Made by a program: the position numbers and the translations under genes. The notes beneath the pieces are model-generated. The model was not told where the DNA came from. It did no database searches and saw nothing but the letters and a program-made list of their open reading frames with translations. Below, one piece after another: positions 1-6,671 of a stretch of 8,560 nt of DNA; within the stretch, counting starts at the first letter, position 1, and each line of letters starts with the position of its first letter. Source of the DNA: Amoebophilaceae bacterium. GTDB lineage: Bacteria > Bacteroidota > Bacteroidia > Cytophagales > Amoebophilaceae. The DNA lies in assembly GCA_023257955.1 (NCBI GenBank), contig JALRAY010000044.1:1-8560 (forward strand), given 5' to 3'.

Positions 1-105
1 GCCACGTGTAGAATTGCTACGAATTGCCATCTAAGGATAGAGAGAAAATAGTGTAGAACATGATAATACCCCCGCCGTTAGCAATCATGGTGGATTGTAG
101 ATAAA

Positions 106-139
106 TTGTATGCGTGCGAAAGTCCTACTAATATCTTTG
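106..139 (+). promoter_or_regulatory. Candidate Bacteroidota-type promoter for trxA
   Basis: Positions 132-139 read TATCTTTG, an exact match to the Bacteroidota -7 consensus TAnnTTTG. A TTG at 106-108 could serve as the -33 element, although the spacing of 23 nt is slightly longer than usual. Transcription would start near 146, leaving a leader of about 44 nt before the trxA ATG with no Shine-Dalgarno sequence, as is common in this phylum. Bases 1-105 hold no gene that I can recognise. Confidence 0.4.
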
Positions 140-189
140 TACCGTTAAAGTTTTACTAATAACCCTCACTTACACACTTAATAGATAAT

Positions 190-534
190 ATGATAGATAA
201 TAATACTACAGGGGTTCTAACCCTCACTGATGAAAATTTTGATGCCACCATTCAAGGTCCTAACATAGTTTTAGTTGACTTTTGGGCCCCTTGGTGTGGG
301 CCCTGTAAAGCCCTCAGCCCTATTTTAGATGAACTCGCTACGCAGTATCAACAAAAAGGTGTTAGCATCTGTAAAATGAATATAGATGAGCATATGAATG
401 CCTCTAGGCGTTTTGGTATACGTACTATTCCCACTATTTTACTCTTTAAGTCTGGTAAACTAATGGACCAGCTTACGTCACCTATGACGCAACAAGGCAT
501 TGAACAAAAAATCAATACCTTGTTAACCACTTAA
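190..534 (+). CDS. trxA: Thioredoxin
   Basis: This is a small cytoplasmic thiol-disulfide oxidoreductase that reduces protein disulfides and is itself recharged by thioredoxin reductase (not in this window). The 114 residues cover one complete thioredoxin fold. The buried Asp is at about 30 (LVDFWAPW), the redox-active WCGPC at 35-39 and the cis-proline loop RTIPT at 79-83. There is no signal peptide or membrane segment. The ATG at 190 fits the family length, and the upstream sequence has no Shine-Dalgarno. One oddity is that the glycine that follows the last beta strand in most thioredoxins (Gly92 in E. coli) aligns with Ser98 here, in the stretch QLTSPM. The catalytic site is otherwise normal. 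The gene appears monocistronic, because only a decayed transposase remnant lies directly downstream. Confidence 0.95.
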   Translation: MIDNNTTGVLTLTDENFDATIQGPNIVLVDFWAPWCGPCKALSPILDELATQYQQKGVSICKMNIDEHMNASRRFGIRTIPTILLFKSGKLMDQLTSPMTQQGIEQKINTLLTT

Positions 535-539
535 TCCAT

Positions 540-939
540 AGCGCTTTGTTATCAAACTTCTACATTGATAATCAGCAAGGGTATATCAGAGTACTTCAGA
601 TAAACGGTTGCCATTACGCATATTTGAGTATAACATCCAGTTGATGAACCAACATCTTAATGAGGGTCATGAAAAATTACCTCCATTATCAACGAAGTGA
701 TCTATGCAGGCAAAGAATCCCTATATCCATATTCTGTTGATATCCTTGATATGTTTGAAAATCCTGCATTAGCTAGAGAGATCATGTTTAAACCGCCTAA
801 TATGACGGATCTAACGGGGAAAACCGACAAAGACCTGGTACACGAAGGGCTTGCAGGATTAATGGAAGTGATGATTAAACAAGGCATCGTTAGGGACCAT
901 TTAAATTGGATAAAAAAACAACCCGCAACTGGTTTATAG
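540..939 (+). pseudogene. Decayed Rpn-family (PD-(D/E)XK) transposase/nuclease remnant
   Basis: Three reading frames, taken in order, rebuild the middle of an Rpn-family recombination-promoting nuclease. Bases 540-587 give a stretch ending IDNQQGYI. Bases 587-682 give QSTSDKRLP, IFEYNIQLMNQHL and GHEKLP. Bases 685-939 give INEVIYAGKESLYPYS, then a segment with LDMFENPALARE, FKPPNMTDLT and LAGLMEVMIKQ. This matches the family order of GYIY..EHQST, GH.KLP, then YhGk..YPYS and the LKH-like segment. The first junction lacks about five residues (the L.EH before QST). The second is a net 1-nt shift after KLP. The N-terminal catalytic part and the repeat-bearing C-terminus are missing. The last segment alone is an 80-codon open frame with a GTG at 697, and would be misread as a small hypothetical gene. 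Family assignment is from memory of the motif order. Confidence 0.75.
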
Positions 940-975
940 TATAGTTAATAGTCCATTCGGATACACCAGTATATT

Positions 976-1053
976 AGACCTCTTCCGAAACTCAAAATTA
1001 TAGCCTTATTATACACAGGGACGCATATATACAAGGGGTTTCAGAAGAGGTCT
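976..1053. mobile_element. 78-bp inverted-repeat element, MITE-like or deleted IS
   Basis: The left end AGACCTCTTCCGAAAC (976-991) is the reverse complement of the right end GTTTCAGAAGAGGTCT (1038-1053) with one mismatch. The pairing extends weakly to 993 and 1036. The element is bracketed by the triplet ATT at 973-975 and 1054-1056, which fits a 3-bp target duplication. The 46-bp interior codes for nothing. The termini look like insertion-sequence ends, and the whole could be an internally deleted IS or a non-autonomous element. A long imperfect hairpin acting as a terminator is a weaker alternative, since no T-tract follows. The right end also places AAGAGG just before the TTG used as the acyltransferase start. 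Confidence 0.55.
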
Positions 1054-1054
1054 A

Positions 1055-2818
1055 TTGTACATTTTAGCAACAGATGCTGTGAATAGTCCAGAAAAATTAA
1101 AAGAAGCAATCATAGAAGCAGCCCTCAATCAAGAAAAATTAGTTATGCATACTCCATTGCAGTACGATAAAAAATTTCAGAATGCCCCCCCCCCCGCCCC
1201 AACAGATTGGCCGATTGTGAAGCTGAATCAAGCGAAAGATACCTTTCTACAAGCAATCAGTGACACGACTACTGAAGAAATTCTAAGCCTTTATGCGCAT
1301 AGTGATACTTTCTGTAGGGAAATTGCTAAATCACTCCTTCAAGAACAAGAGCGGCTGCAGAAAATACCTTATCGCGTAGATTCGAAGACGTCAGCTACTT
1401 TCTGGAAACCTATTATCAGTGCTTTAGAATCTCCCAACCCTCCGCTGAATGAGCTTTTGCATGAAATAACGCTACATTATGCCCAAGAGATTGCTGGCGG
1501 CTTTGATATTCTGCACTATAAATTAGCGCAAGCTGCAGGTTGTCATATCCTCAACAAGCTACTGAACCCTGTAAAAGCCAAACGCCCCCGTAAGCTTACC
1601 GAAATCAGAGCACAACTATTAGAGCAAATCCAAATTGTAGGGGCTATTGATGAACTGCGTGCCTTGAGTCAAAAAGGAACCATCGTTATTGTACCCACAC
1701 ATGCCAGTCACTTTGATTCAGTCTTAATGTGGTGGATCATTCATACGCTGGGCTTGCCTCCTTTTATCTATGGTGCGGGCCTCAATCTATATAACAGCAA
1801 ATTTTTTGCCTACTTTATGAATAAGCTGGGGCCTTATAAAGTAGATAGAAGAAAGAAAAATATAGTTTACTTAAAAACCCTAAAGAACTATTCCAAGTTA
1901 GCATTACAGTGGGGTTGCCATAGCCTCTTTTATCCAGAAGGCACCCGCTCGCGTACAGGAGCAATTCAAGATAGTTTAAAACTGGGGCTTTTAGGCACAG
2001 CCCTAGAAGCCCAGCGCATGAATTACGCATGTTATAACGAGCATGACGCATCTAAAATCTTTATCGTGCCCGTCGTATGCAACTATCATTTTGTATTAGA
2101 AGCCCCTTTGTTAATACGTCAGCACCTATCCTCCCAAGGAGAATATGAGTATACACGCAAAAAAGCTTGGTTTAAACATCCCTATAAACTATTCACACTC
2201 ATTCAAAAAGTAGCTACCAAAAGCTCCAACATCACCGTATCGATAGGAATCCCTATGGATGTGATGGGTAATCACGTGGATAGTAACGGTAATAGTTATG
2301 ACCTAGCAGGTAAGCCAGTAGATTTACAACAAGCTTTAGCGGATATGCAAGATGAAACAGATGCAGACCAAAGACTAAAGACCTACACAAGAACATTAGG
2401 GAAAAACATTCTTGCATCATACCGTGTAAATAATTGCGTATTGACCAGCTCCTTACTTGCCTTTACAGCCTTTCAACTCTTTCGCAAACAATACGCTGAA
2501 TATACACTGAAGGACTTCCTGCAGCTAGAGAATGCTTGCTTCACGCTGCCGTATGAAAAACTAACCAAGCATTTTATAAAAGTCAGAAATGGCGTATTGG
2601 CCTTAGCAGACGCACAGCAGATACGCGTAGCTGACGAACTACAATCAGGTACTATCGCCAGTATGATTGATCATGGTATCTCCAATTTAGGCATATACAA
2701 CTACCATACCCCTTTACTAAGAGATGCTAATGGCGATATCACTACCAGAGATATCTGCACACTACTATATTATCACAATAAATTAACAGGCTATGAACTG
2801 GAAAAATTCATCCAATAA
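1055..2818 (+). CDS. PlsB/PlsC-family glycerol-phosphate acyltransferase
   Basis: This enzyme probably transfers an acyl chain to sn-glycerol 3-phosphate or lysophosphatidate at the inner membrane. All four acyltransferase motifs are present: HX4D as THASHFD (His216, Asp221), GAGLNLYN plus GPYKVDRR (about 244-266), FYPEGTRSRTG (292-302) and IVPVV (337-341). The HASHFD and EGTRSRTG forms and the G.NL stretch lean towards PlsB (first acylation) over PlsC, and the overlapping gpsA supplies the matching substrate. At 587 residues it is much longer than a PlsC, with about 210 N-terminal and 240 C-terminal residues that I cannot assign. The start is unsure. TTG at 1055 lies against the end of the inverted-repeat element, with GTG at 1079 and ATG at 1145 as alternatives, so the original 5' end may have been altered. 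An 11-C run lies inside the N-terminal region. Confidence 0.85.
   Translation: MYILATDAVNSPEKLKEAIIEAALNQEKLVMHTPLQYDKKFQNAPPPAPTDWPIVKLNQAKDTFLQAISDTTTEEILSLYAHSDTFCREIAKSLLQEQERLQKIPYRVDSKTSATFWKPIISALESPNPPLNELLHEITLHYAQEIAGGFDILHYKLAQAAGCHILNKLLNPVKAKRPRKLTEIRAQLLEQIQIVGAIDELRALSQKGTIVIVPTHASHFDSVLMWWIIHTLGLPPFIYGAGLNLYNSKFFAYFMNKLGPYKVDRRKKNIVYLKTLKNYSKLALQWGCHSLFYPEGTRSRTGAIQDSLKLGLLGTALEAQRMNYACYNEHDASKIFIVPVVCNYHFVLEAPLLIRQHLSSQGEYEYTRKKAWFKHPYKLFTLIQKVATKSSNITVSIGIPMDVMGNHVDSNGNSYDLAGKPVDLQQALADMQDETDADQRLKTYTRTLGKNILASYRVNNCVLTSSLLAFTAFQLFRKQYAEYTLKDFLQLENACFTLPYEKLTKHFIKVRNGVLALADAQQIRVADELQSGTIASMIDHGISNLGIYNYHTPLLRDANGDITTRDICTLLYYHNKLTGYELEKFIQ
1185..1195 (+). repeat. C11 homopolymer inside the acyltransferase gene
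   Basis: Eleven consecutive C, followed by G and four more C, encode the APPPAP stretch at about residues 44-49. A change of one base would shift the frame of the whole acyltransferase domain if translation starts upstream of it. None of the candidate starts (1055, 1079, 1145) lies downstream of the tract. It could be a slippage site or a sequencing error hotspot. Confidence 0.9.
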
Positions 2819-3833
2819 AGTAGGCGTAATAGGCGCAGGCGCTTTTGGCACAGCCATCGCCAATCTACTCGCGCATAATACAGAAGTATTGCTATACACA
2901 CGGGATCCTGAAAAAGCTGAACAAATGCAGGAGACAGGCATATTCGTAGGGCAGCAACTAGCACCCAATATTGCTGTAACGAATGCTTTAGAAGACGTAG
3001 CAGCACGATGTAAAACTATTTTCCTCCTTATACCTTCACACGGCTTAGAAGAGCTATTATCGCAACTCTCTCCTATCCTGAATGTTGACCATATGCTTAT
3101 CCATGGCATTAAAGGCTTATATATTATCCCTTCACCAGACGCGCATCCGCATACCGATCATCTACAGCTCACGCGAAAGGAGGTATATACAATGAGCGAA
3201 CGCATGCTACAGCACACCAATATCAAACAAGTAGGCTATATAGGAGGCCCTAACCTAGCAGGAGAGCTCGCGCAAGGCCTGCTAGCCGGCATAGTAGTCG
3301 CTAGCACTTCATCAGGAGTCAGAGAAACAGGAAAACAGCTGCTAGCAAGTCCTCAACTCACGGTTGATACACATCCTGATATATTAGGGATAGAGTTATG
3401 TGGCGTGCTTAAGAACATCCTCGCGATAGGAACAGGCTACTTAGCAGGACTAGGACAAGGGGAAAATGCCAGAGCTCTGTTAATGAGTAAGGGATTGATA
3501 GATATGATGCAAATAGGTGTCGCCATGGGTGCTCACAAACAAACGTTTTTAACCATAGCAGGTGTAGGGGATTTGATAGCGACGTGTAATAGTAATCTCA
3601 GCAGAAATTATAGCATAGGGTATCAACTCGCACAAGGCCAATCGTTGGAAGAGATACAAGTGAAAGGCCAACTTATGGCTGAAGGTGTCAAAACAGTGAT
3701 GATTATATACAGCTTAGCACGGGCATACGCTATGCATTTACCGGTGGTAGAGATGGTGTATAAACTTTTGTTTGAAAGCATATCCGCGGAAGAAGGCATA
3801 CAGCAACTTATGCGCCTCAAAAGCGATACATAA
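2793..3833 (+). CDS. gpsA: Glycerol-3-phosphate dehydrogenase [NAD(P)+]
   Basis: This cytosolic enzyme reduces dihydroxyacetone phosphate to sn-glycerol 3-phosphate, the backbone of membrane phospholipids. The N-terminal Rossmann domain opens with GAGAFGTA at 14-21. HGIKGL (Lys107) and YIGGPNLAGELAQG follow. The C-terminal catalytic domain has GVLKNILAIG (Lys207, the active-site lysine position) and GVGDLIATC through SRN at 257-272. The 346 residues are slightly more than in E. coli, because of an extra stretch at about 110-140 between HGIKGL and GGPN, which I associate with Bacteroidota homologues. The ATG at 2793 lies 26 nt inside the upstream acyltransferase frame, so the two genes are probably co-transcribed and translationally coupled. 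Their products act in consecutive steps. Nothing in the gene suggests damage. Confidence 0.95.
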   Translation: MNWKNSSNKVGVIGAGAFGTAIANLLAHNTEVLLYTRDPEKAEQMQETGIFVGQQLAPNIAVTNALEDVAARCKTIFLLIPSHGLEELLSQLSPILNVDHMLIHGIKGLYIIPSPDAHPHTDHLQLTRKEVYTMSERMLQHTNIKQVGYIGGPNLAGELAQGLLAGIVVASTSSGVRETGKQLLASPQLTVDTHPDILGIELCGVLKNILAIGTGYLAGLGQGENARALLMSKGLIDMMQIGVAMGAHKQTFLTIAGVGDLIATCNSNLSRNYSIGYQLAQGQSLEEIQVKGQLMAEGVKTVMIIYSLARAYAMHLPVVEMVYKLLFESISAEEGIQQLMRLKSDT

Positions 3834-3972
3834 TCGTTGTTGACTTGATGTCTTCGTTATCACTCTCCCGTTTTTCTTCCTATTGAATCCTTACCACTGA
3901 AAGCACAAACAGGCTTTAAACTACTCGATTCACAGCCAGCGAACTAAATTTTCATAACATAGCGCTATATCA

Positions 3973-3980
3973 TTTATTTG
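3973..3980 (+). promoter_or_regulatory. Weak candidate -7 element for lepA in the 3834-4015 gap
   Basis: The 182-bp gap between gpsA and lepA holds no open frame that I can support. TTTATTTG at 3973-3980 differs at one position from TAnnTTTG and lies about 35 nt before the lepA ATG. A 10-bp palindrome, ATAGCGCTAT (3959-3968), sits just upstream and might be an operator, though it is short enough to be chance. No classical terminator was found after gpsA. Confidence 0.2.
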
Positions 3981-4015
3981 CCGTACTTTCGTACAGTCAT
4001 TTTTAGCAACCCTCC

Positions 4016-5803
4016 ATGAATAATATCCGCAACTTCTGCATCATCGCACATATAGATCACGGGAAAAGTACCCTAGCAGATAGACTCCTAGAAGCCACCA
4101 ATACCTTAGAAGGCAGAGCCATAAGAGACCAAGTGCTAGATAACATGGACTTAGAACGCGAACGAGGCATCACCATCAAAAGCCACGCTATCCAGATGTG
4201 TTATCAACATGCGAATCAATCCTACATCTTAAACCTGATAGACACGCCTGGACATGTAGATTTTTCCTACGAAGTCTCTCGCTCTATAGCCGCTTGCGAA
4301 GGCGCCCTACTCGTAGTAGATAGCGCACAGGGGATTGAAGCCCAAACCATATCCAACCTTTACTTAGCCCTAGAACACAACCTCACCATCATCCCCGTCT
4401 TAAATAAGATAGACCTACCAGGCGCCATGATAGAAGAAAGTAAAAGCCAAATAATAGACCTCTTAGGATGTCAGGACGAAGACATCATTTTAGCCAGCGC
4501 CAAACAAAAAATAGGTATAGCAGAAATTCTAGACGCCATCATCAACCGCATACCGGCTCCCAAAGGTATGATAGATGCCCCTCTGCAAGCGATGATCTTT
4601 GACTCCGTCTATAATCCCTTCAAAGGCGTGGAAGTTTACTTTCGGATCTTCAATGGCACTATACAACAAGGTGATGAGGTACAATTCGTTAATACGGGAA
4701 AGGCCTATAAAGCAGATGAAATAGGGGTATTGCGCATCAATCAAATTCCGCAACCATCCCTCAGTGCGGGGTATGTGGGCTATATCATTTCCGGTATCAA
4801 AAACACCCGAGAAGTAAAAGTAGGCGATACTATCACACACGTAAAACATCCTTGCAAAGAAGCGATAAGAGGATTTGCGGAAGTAAAACCAATGGTCTTT
4901 GCTGGCGTATACCCCGTAGAAAGCAGTGAGTACGAAGAGTTGCGTACTGCCATAGAAAAATTACAGCTTAATGACGCCTCCCTCATATGGTCCCCAGAAA
5001 GCTCCATCGCCTTAGGGAGCGGATTCCGATGCGGATTCTTAGGGATGCTACATATGGAGATTGTGCAAGAAAGATTGGAAAGGGAATTTGATATGACTGT
5101 CGTAACTACGGTACCTTCCGTACAGTTTCATGCCATCGATAAGCTCAAAAATTGCATTCACGTGAACTCCCCTTCTGAGCTACCAGATCCGAGCACCATT
5201 AGTGAAATACAAGAACCCTTCACCAGGGCACAAATTATCACCAAGCCTGCATACTTGGGGAATGTTATTAAACTTTGCATGGACAAACGCGGATACTTAC
5301 AAAATCAAACCTACCTCACTGCAGACAGAGTAGAGCTTACCTTTAAGATCCCCTTAGCCGAAATCGTATTTGACTTCTTCGATAAACTAAAAACCATTTC
5401 CAAAGGCTACGCTTCGCTGGATTACGAAATCATCGGCTTTGAACCTTCTAACCTCGTGAAACTGGATATCCTTCTCAACGAAGAGAAAGTAGACGCCCTC
5501 TCTGCCATTGTCCACCGTGATAAAGCTTATGAACTAGGCAAAAAACTGTGTGCCAAATTGAAAGAATTACTTCCCCGGCACATGTTTGAAATACCCATAC
5601 AAGCCACCATCGGCACTAAAGTAATCGCACGCGAAACGGTGAAAGCTTTGCGGAAAAATGTCATCGCCAAATGCTACGGAGGCGACATATCTCGCAAGAA
5701 GAAATTGTTAGAAAAACAGAAGAAGGGGAAAAAGCGTATGCGGCAAATTGGTGCGGTAGAAATCCCACAAGAAGCATTCTTAGCTGTTCTAAAATTAGAA
5801 TAA
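4016..5803 (+). CDS. lepA: Elongation factor 4 (LepA) translational GTPase
   Basis: This ribosome-binding GTPase is thought to remodel or back-translocate stalled ribosomes, or to help ribosome assembly. The G domain carries every expected motif: G1 AHIDHGKST (11-19), G2 ERGITIK (49-55), G3 DTPGH (76-80), G4 NKID (130-133) and a G5-like SAKQKIG. EF-G-like domains follow, including the FRCGFLGMLHMEI stretch typical of LepA. The C-terminal domain, unique to this family, ends with the basic segment SRKKKLLEKQKKGKKRM and then IPQEAFLAVLKLE. The 595-residue length is standard, and ATG 4016 is the natural start. It appears to be a single-gene unit: 182 bp separate it from gpsA, and it converges on lptB downstream. 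Confidence 0.97.
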   Translation: MNNIRNFCIIAHIDHGKSTLADRLLEATNTLEGRAIRDQVLDNMDLERERGITIKSHAIQMCYQHANQSYILNLIDTPGHVDFSYEVSRSIAACEGALLVVDSAQGIEAQTISNLYLALEHNLTIIPVLNKIDLPGAMIEESKSQIIDLLGCQDEDIILASAKQKIGIAEILDAIINRIPAPKGMIDAPLQAMIFDSVYNPFKGVEVYFRIFNGTIQQGDEVQFVNTGKAYKADEIGVLRINQIPQPSLSAGYVGYIISGIKNTREVKVGDTITHVKHPCKEAIRGFAEVKPMVFAGVYPVESSEYEELRTAIEKLQLNDASLIWSPESSIALGSGFRCGFLGMLHMEIVQERLEREFDMTVVTTVPSVQFHAIDKLKNCIHVNSPSELPDPSTISEIQEPFTRAQIITKPAYLGNVIKLCMDKRGYLQNQTYLTADRVELTFKIPLAEIVFDFFDKLKTISKGYASLDYEIIGFEPSNLVKLDILLNEEKVDALSAIVHRDKAYELGKKLCAKLKELLPRHMFEIPIQATIGTKVIARETVKALRKNVIAKCYGGDISRKKKLLEKQKKGKKRMRQIGAVEIPQEAFLAVLKLE

Positions 5804-5820
5804 CGGATTTCTCGTTTCGG

Positions 5821-5879
5821 AAGACTGCGCGGCTTGTTTCAGGCAGCTTAGCATGTAGCCCTATTTTGTTTTACAAAGT
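5821..5879. terminator. Possible terminator structures between convergent lepA and lptB
   Basis: Two modest hairpins lie in the 76-bp spacer between the convergent stop codons. The first pairs AAGACTGC (5821-5828) with GCAGCTT (5843-5849), with one bulged A. The second pairs ATTTTGT (5863-5869) with ACAAAGT (5873-5879), including one G-U pair. Neither is a GC-rich stem followed directly by a T-run, so this call rests mainly on position. Confidence 0.25.
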
Positions 5880-6611
5880 CTATATTTTCCGCTTAAGCTC
5901 AAAGCTTTGACCGAGGTATACCGTTCTTACTTGTTCATCTGTTGCCAGCTCTTCGGCGGTGCCTGCTTTCAATAACTTCCCTTCAAACATCAGGTAGGCA
6001 CGATCCGTCACGGAAAGAGTTTCGTTTACGTTGTGATCGGTAATCAATACCCCAATATTTTTATCCCGGAGCTTGGCTATTAAATATTGTATCTCTTCTA
6101 CGGCAATGGGGTCTACGCCTGCAAAGGGCTCATCGAGTAACACGAATTTGGGGTCAATGGTCAATAATCTAGCTATTTCCGTCCTTCTGCGTTCTCCTCC
6201 TGAAAGTACTTTCCCTTTATTCTTCCTTATATGGGTGATACTAAATTCTTCTAGTAGCGACTCCATCTTTTCCTTTCTTTCTTGTGGTGACAATTTGGTG
6301 TACTCCAGAATAGCCATCAAGTTTTCTTCTACCGTTAAGTTTCTGAAGACGGATGCCTCTTGCGGCAAGTAGCTGATCCCTAGTTGGGCGCGCTTGTACA
6401 TGGGGAGGTGTGTGATGGGGGTATTATCTAGGTATACATCGCCAAGATTCGGTTTAACAATCCCTACGAGGATATAAAAGGTGGTTGTTTTGCCGGCGCC
6501 ATTGGGGCCTAGCAGGCCCACAATTTCTCCTTGAGAAACGCTGACAGATACATCATTTACTACCTGTCTTCCTTTGTATTGTTTGGTTAAATTACACGTT
6601 TTCAGTTCCAT
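5880..6611 (-). CDS. lptB: ABC transporter ATPase, LptB-type (LPS export)
   Basis: This is the cytoplasmic ATPase of the LptB2FG complex, which extracts lipopolysaccharide from the inner membrane. The 243 residues form one nucleotide-binding domain: Walker A GPNGAGKTT (35-43), Q-loop in LPQEASVF (Gln84), signature LSGGERRR (136-143), Walker B FVLLDEPFAGVDP (156-168) and H-loop ITDHN (His193). The LSGGERRRTEIARLL signature and the FAGVDPIAVEEIQ stretch are characteristic of LptB rather than of amino-acid importer ATPases. Length is normal and ATG 6611 gives the expected MELKTCNLTKQYKG start. It lies 60 nt after ndk on the same strand and may share its transcript. No membrane partner (LptF/LptG) is in the window, as is usual for Bacteroidota. 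Confidence 0.9.
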   Translation of the reverse strand: MELKTCNLTKQYKGRQVVNDVSVSVSQGEIVGLLGPNGAGKTTTFYILVGIVKPNLGDVYLDNTPITHLPMYKRAQLGISYLPQEASVFRNLTVEENLMAILEYTKLSPQERKEKMESLLEEFSITHIRKNKGKVLSGGERRRTEIARLLTIDPKFVLLDEPFAGVDPIAVEEIQYLIAKLRDKNIGVLITDHNVNETLSVTDRAYLMFEGKLLKAGTAEELATDEQVRTVYLGQSFELKRKI

Positions 6612-6671
6612 CTAAAATTTATAACATTCTCTTACTTACTTCCCTTAATGCGCTTTTTCTTGAGATCTTGC

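Noticed and set aside
59..89. CATGAT/ATCATG inverted repeat upstream of trxA as an operator
   Set aside because: Only 6 bp pair around a 19-nt loop and the pairing does not extend, so chance is likely.
1..105. tRNA or small RNA gene in the leader region
   Set aside because: No cloverleaf arms, conserved T-loop or stable stem could be found on either strand.
697..939. Stand-alone 80-codon hypothetical protein starting at GTG 697
   Set aside because: Its sequence continues Rpn-family motifs found upstream in other frames, so it is better called part of a pseudogene.
3840..3863. TTGACT at 3840-3845 as a sigma70-type -35 box for lepA
   Set aside because: The only nearby TATCAC has about 12 nt spacing, it lies 170 nt from lepA, and such boxes are not the Bacteroidota promoter form.
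4529..4849. Minus-strand 106-codon open frame inside lepA
   Set aside because: It is antisense to the well-conserved lepA, without motifs or a translation signal.
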